A DNA stretch of 59,341 nucleotides from an uncultured Eubacteriales bacterium (GTDB taxonomy: Bacteria; Bacillota; Clostridia; Oscillospirales; Acutalibacteraceae), in the NCBI GenBank assembly GCA_934463035.1, contig CAKSIG010000007.1, positions 1-59,341 of the forward strand, in the 5' to 3' direction. The position numbers were made by a program, and so were the translations under genes. Shown here piece after piece: positions 16,292 through 23,740 of this stretch (positions are counted from its first letter, which is position 1; each line of letters opens with the position of its first letter). Below the pieces are notes generated by a model. That model saw nothing but the letters and a program-made list of their open reading frames with translations, did no database searches and was not told the origin of the DNA.

Positions 16292-18424
16292 CTATCTGTA
16301 ATAATCCGAGCTGGCATATGAATAACAGTCATTTGCTTTTGAGTTGCTGTCTTCATAGTCATATTTGGCTAACAGGGCAAATAAAAAATATGCTTTTTCG
16401 TACTCTGCGTTTTTTTGATAAGTACAAGCTTTATTGTACATATCTTTCAGTAATGCTTTTGATTTCAGCACATCGTCCCATATATCATCAAGCTTTGAAA
16501 CTGCATTGACAATATCCGTTTCAAAAGTCGGACTGTTTACATCTACGGTGTCATAGGCTTTCATTGCCGCATCAAAGCTCTTTTGCAGCTTTTCATTCTT
16601 TTCTTTTTGTGCTTTCTTATTGCTTTCCGTGCTTGATTTTATTGTTTTTTCTTTGCCATCCCCAAAATCCTTAAATGTATAGTCAGAATAGTTAATTTGC
16701 GTGATGGCAAAGGTGATTTTCAATGAGGCAAAGCTATAGTCTGACAGCTTTTGAACAGAATCGGAATCAAGCGTTAAATCCAATTCCTGTTTTTTTCCGT
16801 GCGGAAGATTGGAAAGCTCCAACTTAGTTGCGCTGAGCTTTTTCCCGCTCTCGTCATAAAAATACATAACGCCTGAAAAGTAAGAAATATCAACAAAGCC
16901 TTTGTTTTTGAATTCCATTGGTATGGTTTCGCTTACCCAATTGGCGGAAAGTGTATCTTTGCTGAATCCAACATATACATTGGTGTTATATTTCATCAAA
17001 TTAAATGCGAAAAATGCAATTACAACAAAAACCGCAACGACACTTAAACACGCTATAACTTTCTTGGATTTCTGTCTGGTTTTCTGCTTTTGTGTATAGC
17101 TCATTAACTCAGCGGTGCGGGTTTCATCTCCGCAGGTTTGATATAACGCCAAGGCTTTTTTGAATTCGGGACAATCAATCAGGTTTTCTTTTTTGTTTTC
17201 AATTTCGCTTTCATTTCTTGCTTGCAACCGTACAAGACAAAGCCCCCAATATGCGTCGGCATTTTGTGCGTCAAAGGATAAAATCAATTGCAAAAAAGTC
17301 CGAGCCTGATTCCATAGGGCAGATTGTAAAAGAACACGGGAATATAAAAGAATTTGGTTTCTTAATGCTTCCGGCGCTCCTGAATGATAGCCGATCAACT
17401 TCCAAACAAATTGACTGATTCTGTCTGTTGTGACATTCTCGGAATTTACTGCGTTCAATACATCAATAACTTCTTTGTCTGCATTATCTGAGTATTTAAG
17501 CAAGTTTTCAAAATCAATAACGCATTGCTGCGTAGTGGCATCCGATTTTATATCGCATTTTAACAATAACGAAAGAATTCGCATATTGCCCGGGTCTGTA
17601 ACGAGGAACTTTCTGTAATACTTTTGTGCAATTATCGGTGAACAGTTGCCTGCGAATTTTTCAATGTATGAAAGATATGTATCTACTTCATTCGATTCCA
17701 GTGTTGTGCTTATCAAATAATCAAACGATTTTTCGTAAGATTTATTGATTGCATAGAGAATGGCATCGTTTGTAATGCTTTTGAATTTACTGTTTGAATA
17801 AACAGCTTCATTTTTTGCATAGGGCAAAATGGCTTTTAAGGCTGTGAACAAAGCACTGTCGGATTGATAATCATTTGAAAAAATCAATTCTATAATATGC
17901 CGTGCAAATTTAGGTGTAGCATTTGAAAGAATGACATCGATTATTTTCCCATCAGCTACGGTAAACGCCGATAATGCCCTTAATAGTTCTTTCTCATTAG
18001 AAAGGTGGCGGCTGCACATAATTTCAAACCACCGCACCTGTGCATTGTTACGGTCAGATAATAAAATCTGATTGATTTGGACTTGTGCCGCTTCCCATTC
18101 CTTAGCACCTAAAAAGCGAGAAATCAGTTGGAGATTCTGTTCAGTATCAATATTGGAGCTTTCACGGTGAACGTCTGAGTCAATATTATCCGAAAGCTTA
18201 ATTTCTTTAACGGTAATTATATCCGTTTTAATAGTCGCCGCCTTTGCTGCCATTTGTCCGCTTTGAATTTCCTTCTTTTCAATGGGGCAATAAGTAAACG
18301 GATTTCCGGCATCATCTCGACCGAGCATATATTTTGTGCCGCAGTTTTCACATATGTAAAACTTGCCTTCTTCACGCAGTGTTCCGCCGCAACCGGAACA
18401 TTCAAGTTTTTTTATTTTACTCAC
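16292..18424 (-). CDS. Zinc-ribbon, TPR-like, single-TM protein (YdjG-like organisation)
   Basis: 710 residues. It opens with a zinc ribbon (CSGCGG ... CENCGTKY), continues with a long helical TPR-like array (about 90-440), one membrane segment (VIACLSVVAVFVVIAFFAF, about 465-483) and an outer domain of about 230 residues with beta and helical parts ending in tyrosine-rich repeats. The start is unusual: the frame opens at GTG 18424, which overlaps its own GAGGTGAG ribosome-binding site; ATA at the fourth codon is an alternative. Zinc-ribbon/TM proteins sit beside SPFH proteins in ydjGHI-type loci, so a membrane-sensing role with the SPFH partner is inferred. Confidence 0.75.
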   Translation of the reverse strand: MSKIKKLECSGCGGTLREEGKFYICENCGTKYMLGRDDAGNPFTYCPIEKKEIQSGQMAAKAATIKTDIITVKEIKLSDNIDSDVHRESSNIDTEQNLQLISRFLGAKEWEAAQVQINQILLSDRNNAQVRWFEIMCSRHLSNEKELLRALSAFTVADGKIIDVILSNATPKFARHIIELIFSNDYQSDSALFTALKAILPYAKNEAVYSNSKFKSITNDAILYAINKSYEKSFDYLISTTLESNEVDTYLSYIEKFAGNCSPIIAQKYYRKFLVTDPGNMRILSLLLKCDIKSDATTQQCVIDFENLLKYSDNADKEVIDVLNAVNSENVTTDRISQFVWKLIGYHSGAPEALRNQILLYSRVLLQSALWNQARTFLQLILSFDAQNADAYWGLCLVRLQARNESEIENKKENLIDCPEFKKALALYQTCGDETRTAELMSYTQKQKTRQKSKKVIACLSVVAVFVVIAFFAFNLMKYNTNVYVGFSKDTLSANWVSETIPMEFKNKGFVDISYFSGVMYFYDESGKKLSATKLELSNLPHGKKQELDLTLDSDSVQKLSDYSFASLKITFAITQINYSDYTFKDFGDGKEKTIKSSTESNKKAQKEKNEKLQKSFDAAMKAYDTVDVNSPTFETDIVNAVSKLDDIWDDVLKSKALLKDMYNKACTYQKNAEYEKAYFLFALLAKYDYEDSNSKANDCYSYASSDYYR

Positions 18425-18460
18425 CTCAATTAATATTCAATGAAGAAATTTAAAAATCGA

Positions 18461-18703
18461 TTATGTTTTATCATTTAAAAAGTCAACACCGACATTGGTA
18501 AGCATTATATAATTTGCCCCATTACGCTCAATTGAACGAATGATCTTTTCATTAATTAACTTTCCTATATAGTTTTCTGCATCTTTTTGTTCATCTTTAT
18601 CTCTAAATTCATTTATTATAAAAATGTTCAATTTTTCTATTGGACAGCAATCATCCGCATTTTGTAGCCATTTTTTCAGAAATTCTAACAATTTATTTTG
18701 CAT
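18461..18703 (-). CDS. Small winged-helix-like protein, first gene of SPFH operon
   Basis: 80 residues from ATG 18703 behind AAGGAGTAAAGTC. The pattern of three helices and a two-strand wing (PIEKLNIFIINEFRDKDEQ ... YIGKLINEKIIRSIERNGAN then YIMLTNVGVDFL) looks like a minimal winged-helix domain. It may regulate the operon it heads; a protein-protein role is also possible. Confidence 0.65.
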   Translation of the reverse strand: MQNKLLEFLKKWLQNADDCCPIEKLNIFIINEFRDKDEQKDAENYIGKLINEKIIRSIERNGANYIMLTNVGVDFLNDKT

Positions 18704-18740
18704 GACTTTACTCCTTATAAAATAGATTTTTTATTAAAGT

Positions 18741-19020
18741 ACATAATCCATATTATGTTGTATTTAGAGTAATAAAAAATCTGCTACAAACAGGGCAGAT
18801 TAAAAAAGAGTATAGCAAAGCAAGCCTTCTCAGAATTGTCGAAAAAGATAAGAAGAAAAGGCTTTATTGTCATGTTCGGTTTTCGACAATTTTGAGTTTT
18901 CTGTACTTTCTTTGGTTAAAGTGCTTTACAAACCATCTGTATTATGATATAATACAATATGTAGAATTGCGTTTGCTATATCCAAAAGCGAAATTTAATA
19001 CAACATAATATGGATTATGT
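18741..19020. repeat. 280-bp segment bounded by perfect 24-bp inverted repeats
   Basis: The 24 bp at 18741-18764 (starting ACATAATCCATATTATG) are the exact reverse complement of 18997-19020. Between them lies a further nested inverted repeat (AATTGTCGAAAA, about 18835, with TTTTCGACAATT, about 18882) and no gene. It separates the SPFH operon promoter from the 3' end of the tyrosine recombinase. It could be a MITE-like insertion, recombinase-binding DNA or a regulatory cruciform. Confidence 0.75.
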
Positions 19021-19046
19021 TTCTGCCGCCGATTTTGGTGGCTTTT

Positions 19047-19889
19047 TTATATTATAAGCCGCATATTTTCCATTCTTCTACGGTGTTCCGTGCCGGTGGA
19101 AATGATATAAATTCTTGTGGTGTTAATGCTTGAATGACCGAGAATATCTGCAAGTTTTGCAATATCTTTTTCAATGCCGTAAAACACACGGGCAAAGAGG
19201 TGGCGCAGGTTATGCGGAAACACCTTTTGCGGGTTGACATTTGCTTCTTCGCATAAGGCTTTCATTTCCCGCCAGATGTTCGTGCGGCTTATCGGCTTGC
19301 CTGTCCTCGTCACAAAAATCATACCGCTTTTAATCTTTTGCTCTGCTGCATAGCGGAGCAATTTTTGTTTTAGCTCTTTCACAATAAATACCGACCGTGT
19401 TTTTGCTTTGCAGTTTACAACCGCCTCGCCCTGCTTTACCCCCTCAACGGTAATAAATTGCAACTCGCTGACACGGATGCCTGTGCCGCATATAGTCTGC
19501 AAAATAAGATTAAGTCTTTCGTTGTGTTTACGCTCCGCTGTTCTGCAAAGCCGTGTGTATTCTGCTTTTGTCAATTCCTTTTCTTCGGTGCAGAATACTT
19601 GCTGTTGAAGTTTTAGCGATTTCACCTTTAAATCGTGCCAGCCTAAAAAAGCAAACAAACTGTTGATACTTGCAAGCATTGAGTTAACGCTCCGCACGGC
19701 GTAGATTTCTTGCAAATGATTCTTGTATGCAATTACAACTTCTTTTGTAATGTCAGCGTTTTGCGTATATACCGAAAATGCTTTAACATCACGAATATAT
19801 TTTTCAACCGTTATTTTGCTCCTTTCCTCTAGGATTAGATGTTCCTTAAATTCGGCAATTGTTTTCGCCGTAATAATTCGTCCTTTCAT
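19047..19889 (-). CDS. Tyrosine recombinase/integrase
   Basis: 280 residues with the complete catalytic set: R139 in GTGIRVSEL, H226-x-x-R229 in PHNLRH, H252 in LGHSSINTTRIY and the nucleophile Y261. The N-terminal SAM-like core-binding domain covers about 8-90 (EFKEHLILEERSKITVEKYI). Start ATG 19889 follows GGAGG. It is compact like XerC/XerD and many element integrases. It sits mid-island, 7 kb from either end, so it is one of two candidates for integration into tRNA-Leu; it might instead resolve element dimers. Confidence 0.9.
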   Translation of the reverse strand: MKGRIITAKTIAEFKEHLILEERSKITVEKYIRDVKAFSVYTQNADITKEVVIAYKNHLQEIYAVRSVNSMLASINSLFAFLGWHDLKVKSLKLQQQVFCTEEKELTKAEYTRLCRTAERKHNERLNLILQTICGTGIRVSELQFITVEGVKQGEAVVNCKAKTRSVFIVKELKQKLLRYAAEQKIKSGMIFVTRTGKPISRTNIWREMKALCEEANVNPQKVFPHNLRHLFARVFYGIEKDIAKLADILGHSSINTTRIYIISTGTEHRRRMENMRLII

Positions 19890-20082
19890 CTTGATTTACC
19901 TCCGAGTATTTTTTAATATTTTACCCGAAAAGTATGAAAACAGAAATTGTCGTCCCAAAAGGGTTGTGGTATGTTACCTTGGAAAGAACGATTTTGCAAG
20001 TTGTTTTTTGAAATTTCAGGAAAGTTGTAAAACCCGTTGAAATATGATAAAATACTCTCACAGAAACTTATGGGGTGATCGT

Positions 20083-20796
20083 ATGGGCAGGCAACGGAAC
20101 AGGAGAATATTTGCCGGATTTTACAGACGGTATGACGGCAGGTATATTTATGTTGTGGCGGTTGTCCCCGACGCTGACACTGATGAAAAAGTCGTAATTT
20201 TTCATTACGGAACCGATGCTTGTGGCTGCAAGTATTACACAATGATGAAAAAATCTTTTTGTGAGCAGGTAGAGGTAAACGGAGAGTGGGTAGACAAGTT
20301 CACCCGTCAGCCGCAGGTGAAAATCACGGATACGCATATTTCAAATTTGGAAGAAACAGGCTTTCCCGGTCCCGTTCGTAAAAAGCAATCAAAGGATGAG
20401 GAAGAACTGCTTTATGAGAACCGCACTTACCGCGGTGCCGAAACATATACCGATTATGCAAAGGATATCTGCAAAAACTATAAATCGGATGTGCGTAAAT
20501 ATAATTTGTGCGTTACACAAAAGCGGTATATCGGCGTTTCGGGCAAAGCGGATTTTAATATACTGAAAGAAGATATAACTTTTTTAAATGACTGTCTTAA
20601 AACCGTGCTCAAAAGCTATGCCGCATATTTTAAGAAAAGATATATAAACGGAATGTCAATTCGGAAATATGCGGAAGAACACGGAATGAACCGCGGCAGC
20701 GCCGACTATATCAATAAAAAATTTATTTCCGAGCTTGCGGCAGCGCTGAAAGCTCGGGACGATTCGGACGGCGTATGTCGACCGAGTAAAAAGTAA
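20083..20796 (+). CDS. DUF1653-like protein with C-terminal HTH
   Basis: 237 residues. The start is probably ATG 20083 (GGGGTGATCGT just before it) rather than 20044. The N-terminus (FAGFYRRYDGRYIYVVAVVP ... EKVVIFHYG ... SFCEQVEVNGEWVDKFTRQ) resembles the small DUF1653 beta-fold domain. The C-terminus (MSIRKYAEEHGMNRGSADYI) looks like a sigma-region-4 or Mor-type helix-turn-helix. It is divergent from the integrase and begins the plus-strand mobility genes, so a regulatory role is likely. Confidence 0.65.
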   Translation: MGRQRNRRIFAGFYRRYDGRYIYVVAVVPDADTDEKVVIFHYGTDACGCKYYTMMKKSFCEQVEVNGEWVDKFTRQPQVKITDTHISNLEETGFPGPVRKKQSKDEEELLYENRTYRGAETYTDYAKDICKNYKSDVRKYNLCVTQKRYIGVSGKADFNILKEDITFLNDCLKTVLKSYAAYFKKRYINGMSIRKYAEEHGMNRGSADYINKKFISELAAALKARDDSDGVCRPSKK

Positions 20797-21125
20797 ACAG
20801 CATAACAAATACATTTAGCATCTGCTGAAAAGGCAGGTGCTTTTTTTGCGCCTAAATCATTATGTCAAAGTTATGTCAAAAAATCAGTGGTTTACCGAAT
20901 AAGGAATAGAGGGACAAATTGCAGGCTGTGAATATGTATTGTGACAAAATTATGTCACATATGTAGTTGAATCGGCATGAAAAGTGAGGGGATAAATTTT
21001 TTTTGGTTGTACCTACTGCGTTTTTTTGGCTTAAAAAGTAGAGGACAAAATTACATAACCATTCGAAAGGAGTTGGTGCAGATATGATTGCAACCGTGCA
21101 AAAAGAGAATTTCAAGGAGGAAAAA
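20797..21125. other. Intergenic region with terminator and repeated TATGTCA boxes
   Basis: After the terminator at 20817-20847 the DNA holds several ATTATGTCA-type boxes (about 20860-20880 and 20945-20955), possible binding sites for an element regulator or replication protein. No gene is seen before 21084/21126. Confidence 0.4.
20817..20847 (+). terminator. Intrinsic terminator after DUF1653-like gene
   Basis: 9-bp stem AGCATCTGC / GCAGGTGCT with one G-T pair, then seven T residues at 20841-20847. Confidence 0.9.
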
Positions 21126-21404
21126 GTGACAGAAAAATTTTCAATCATCTCAAACAGCATAAGCGACTACCGATTAAAGCCGAGAGATTACGCCGTCTAC
21201 TGTTGCCTTGTAAAACACTGCGACAAAAACGGCGTCTGCTTTCCGTCACGGCGGCTGATCGCCGAGGAATGCTGTATTGATAAAAAGACAGCGGACGCAG
21301 CGATTATAAGTCTTGAAAAAGCAGGGCTTGTAAAAAAGAAAAAGCGCCGCAGGCAGGACGGATCGAACACAAGCAACGCATACACGGTCAAGTTATTTCG
21401 GTAG
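21126..21404 (+). CDS. HTH protein of replication-initiator type
   Basis: 92 residues from GTG 21126, directly behind a strong AAGGAGG (21114-21120); ATG 21084 is the alternative with a weaker site. The fold is a winged helix: LKPRDYAVYCCLVKHCDKNG, CFPSRRLIAEECCIDKKTAD, SLEKAGLVKKKKRR, NAYTVKLF. Such proteins precede the mob genes in many Clostridial mobilizable elements and resemble the DNA-binding half of replication initiators. Control of replication or transfer genes is inferred. Confidence 0.75.
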   Translation: MTEKFSIISNSISDYRLKPRDYAVYCCLVKHCDKNGVCFPSRRLIAEECCIDKKTADAAIISLEKAGLVKKKKRRRQDGSNTSNAYTVKLFR

Positions 21405-21679
21405 TGTAATTTTTTCGTACAGGGTGGTGTAAGAAACGGTATTGCAGAACTATACCCATAGAACTAAACCCACTGAGTATATATTACAGCAGAATAAAGA
21501 AATAAGACGGCAAACTCTTCCTCTGCCGAAACAGCCGCAGAAAACGCCCTGTGCGCCGAGCAAGCGAAAAACCGAGTAAACACCCGACCGAGCCGCACAA
21601 AGGCGAAATACGGCGCTGTAAACGGCGTGTGCGCCCCCTTTTTTCTTTTCTGCCGTAGTAACAGACAGAATACCGCAGG

Positions 21680-21740
21680 GTGACGCCTTTGTACTCTCCC
21701 TTTGGGGAGAGTGCGAGCATCGCAGACGGCTGGTCGCCGT
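21680..21740 (+). other. Candidate oriT upstream of mobC
   Basis: The 390-bp gap ahead of mobC holds a perfect hairpin ACTCTCCC-TTTG-GGGAGAGT (21693-21712) followed by GCGAGCATCGCAGACGG. Relaxases of this class nick a few bases beyond such a hairpin, and oriT usually lies just upstream of mobC/mobA. Identified by structure and place only. Confidence 0.45.
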
Positions 21741-21794
21741 TCTGCTGCTCGGCGGGCAGAAGCCCTGCACCCACTTTTAGAAACGGAGTACGAT

Positions 21795-22106
21795 ATGAAA
21801 AACAAAAAACTAAGCATCCGCATCAGCGAACAAGACCTTGCCGCTATCCACCGAAAAGCGAACACGGCAAATCTGTCCGTAACGGACTATGTTACACGCT
21901 CCTGCCTCAATAAACAAATCGTTGTGGTGGACGGGCTTGAAAATATTATCCGAGAGCAAAAAGCGATCGGTAAAAACCTAAACCGACTCACACTGCTTTG
22001 CAATATGGGCAGAGTGTCGGTTGCCGATCTGTCCGAAGTAAAAAGCGAATACGCAAACTTAAATGAACTTCTTTGTTCTCTGTTTGACAGAAAGCGGTGG
22101 CAGTAA
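21795..22106 (+). CDS. mobC: MobC-like relaxosome accessory protein
   Basis: 103 residues from ATG 21795 (CGGAG upstream). The N-terminal KLSIRISEQDLAAIHRKANT is a ribbon-helix-helix DNA-binding segment, and the rest (ENIIREQKAIGKNLNRLTLL ... NLNELLCSLFDRKRWQ) matches the Clostridial MobC family. It binds oriT and helps the relaxase nick. Its stop shares a base with the relaxase start (TAATG). Confidence 0.85.
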   Translation: MKNKKLSIRISEQDLAAIHRKANTANLSVTDYVTRSCLNKQIVVVDGLENIIREQKAIGKNLNRLTLLCNMGRVSVADLSEVKSEYANLNELLCSLFDRKRWQ

Positions 22107-23467
22107 TGGCAACGGTAAATTTAATACAGAGCAAGCGTTCCCAATCGAAAGCCGGACTTAAATTTATTCTTTCCTACTGTAAGCGCGACAGCAAAACCGT
22201 GTGCGGAGATAAAAAACTGATCAGCGGTGTGAACTGCGTTGCCGAAAGCGCATACCACGAAATGCTGTCAACCAAAATGCGGTACGGAAAAACGGACGGC
22301 AGAATGTTTTATCATCTGGTGCAGTCCTTCTCGCCGGAGGAAAACATTACTCCCGAAACCGCACACGAAATTGCTTTGAAGTTTGCGGAACAGGAATTCC
22401 CCAAATATGAAGTCTTGGTGGCTACCCATACCGACAAGGCGCATATCCATTCGCATTTTATTATCAACAGCGTAAGCTGTGAGAACGGATATAAGCTCCG
22501 TCCGCCTAAAGATTTTATAGCGGGGCTGCGGAATGCCTCGGATAAGCTGTGTACGGAATACGGGCTGTCGGTTTTAAGACCGAGCATAAAACAGGAAAAG
22601 GTACAGCAAATGTCCTCAAAAGAATACCGCTCGGCTGTGCGGGGCGAGAGTTATAAAATGCAGCTTGCGGCGGCAATAGACGACGCAATGGCGGCAGCTC
22701 GGTCAAAGCAGGATTTTATTCGGCTGATGGAAGCCGAGGGCTACGGTGTGGTGTGGACGGACGAAAGAAAATATATCACCTATATCACGCAGGACGGCAA
22801 GCGATGCCGCGACCGCAGCCTGCACGAAGAAAAATATCTTAAGGAGAATATGGAATATGAATTCGGAATACGGAAGATTATCCTCGGAGGAACTGAAAGC
22901 GAGAGCGCGGCAGAGTATGCAGAGAGCCGCCGAAGCGAAGCCCTGCGTAACGGTGACCGAGCCGAACTGGAAAGGGATGCTCGATACGCAGAAGGCGCAG
23001 ATAGAACTTCTCTCACGGCTGATGAGCGCAACCGAAACGCTGACAACCAAAGAGGAACTGACGGAGTATATGAACGAGCAACTGAATATTCTGACCGAGA
23101 ACAACGCACAGTGCCAAGCAGCAGTGACGGAATTTCAGAACAAAATGAGGAAATCGGCGGCGGAATTTACCGACTCGATGAAAACGGCAGTGTCGGATAC
23201 CGAGAAACGGGTTGGGAGGATCAGCGACTTTTATTCGAACAATCTCTCAATGCTGACGGATACGGCGGAGAAGTATTTGAGCCGGATATTTTGGATTACG
23301 GTTATTCCCTCGGCGATAACGGCGCTGTATTATCTGACGCTGCTTATCTTGCGGCTGATATAACGGGCATCATTGACGATGACGCTCCTGTTGAGGATTG
23401 CACCACAAGGCACTTCCCATCAGAGCATAAAAAGAAATATTCCGGTCCTGTTATGGGCGGAATGTAA
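22106..23467 (+). CDS. MobA/VirD2-family relaxase (MOBP type)
   Basis: 453 residues. Relaxases nick one strand at oriT and carry it into the recipient. The metal-binding histidine cluster is clear in HTDKAHIHSHF (H108, H113, H115, H117), and a likely catalytic tyrosine lies in FILSYCKR (Y24). The catalytic half (1-240) is typical; the C-terminal half is low-complexity and acidic (SESAAEYAESRRSEALRNGD ...), because another gene is encoded over it in a different frame (22857-23363). Start ATG 22106 is coupled to mobC. Confidence 0.9.
   Translation: MATVNLIQSKRSQSKAGLKFILSYCKRDSKTVCGDKKLISGVNCVAESAYHEMLSTKMRYGKTDGRMFYHLVQSFSPEENITPETAHEIALKFAEQEFPKYEVLVATHTDKAHIHSHFIINSVSCENGYKLRPPKDFIAGLRNASDKLCTEYGLSVLRPSIKQEKVQQMSSKEYRSAVRGESYKMQLAAAIDDAMAAARSKQDFIRLMEAEGYGVVWTDERKYITYITQDGKRCRDRSLHEEKYLKENMEYEFGIRKIILGGTESESAAEYAESRRSEALRNGDRAELERDARYAEGADRTSLTADERNRNADNQRGTDGVYERATEYSDREQRTVPSSSDGISEQNEEIGGGIYRLDENGSVGYRETGWEDQRLLFEQSLNADGYGGEVFEPDILDYGYSLGDNGAVLSDAAYLAADITGIIDDDAPVEDCTTRHFPSEHKKKYSGPVMGGM
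22857..23363 (+). CDS. Nested mobility-associated membrane protein inside the relaxase gene
   Basis: 168 residues in the frame other than the relaxase, with its own AAGGAG (22841-22846) 10 bp before ATG 22857. The sequence looks like a real protein: charged helices (LSSEELKARARQSMQRAAEA ... MLDTQKAQIELLSRLMSATE), a coiled-coil middle and one C-terminal membrane segment (ITVIPSAITALYYLTLLILRLI). The overlap exceeds 500 bp. A tail-anchored accessory of mobilization is the likely role. Confidence 0.7.
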   Translation: MNSEYGRLSSEELKARARQSMQRAAEAKPCVTVTEPNWKGMLDTQKAQIELLSRLMSATETLTTKEELTEYMNEQLNILTENNAQCQAAVTEFQNKMRKSAAEFTDSMKTAVSDTEKRVGRISDFYSNNLSMLTDTAEKYLSRIFWITVIPSAITALYYLTLLILRLI

Positions 23468-23501
23468 AAATACAAAACAGCCTTACGGCGGAAAGGAATC
23501 T

Positions 23502-23651
23502 ATGGAGAAAAACGATTACAACATTGAACGGGTTGAGTTTTACTATAACGGCGACGAAGAAAAGTTCGACCGCTTTTTAAGCTCAGCAATAAAAGAATAT
23601 ATCAGTACGGATAAAATGGCGGTCGATTGCGAAAACAGTAAATCGGCGTAA
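23502..23651 (+). CDS. Small 49-residue element protein
   Basis: From ATG 23502 behind GAAAGGA; sequence MEKNDYNIERVEFYYNGDEE and on to a short acidic/basic tail. It lies between the relaxase and the serine recombinase on the same strand. The size is low but codon use and ribosome-binding site look genuine. Function unknown; control of excision is one guess. Confidence 0.5.
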   Translation: MEKNDYNIERVEFYYNGDEEKFDRFLSSAIKEYISTDKMAVDCENSKSA

Positions 23652-23740
23652 TTTATCTGGACTTACGGCAGGTGTTGTGGTATGTTGTTGCGTGGACAGG
23701 ATATCACGCGCCTGCCGAGAAAAAAAGAAAGGTGACTGCT

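Noticed and set aside
21450..21865. Overlapping minus-strand ORFs in the gap before mobC
   Set aside because: Three frames overlap each other with arginine/cysteine-rich composition and no start signals; the region is better read as an oriT-containing gap.
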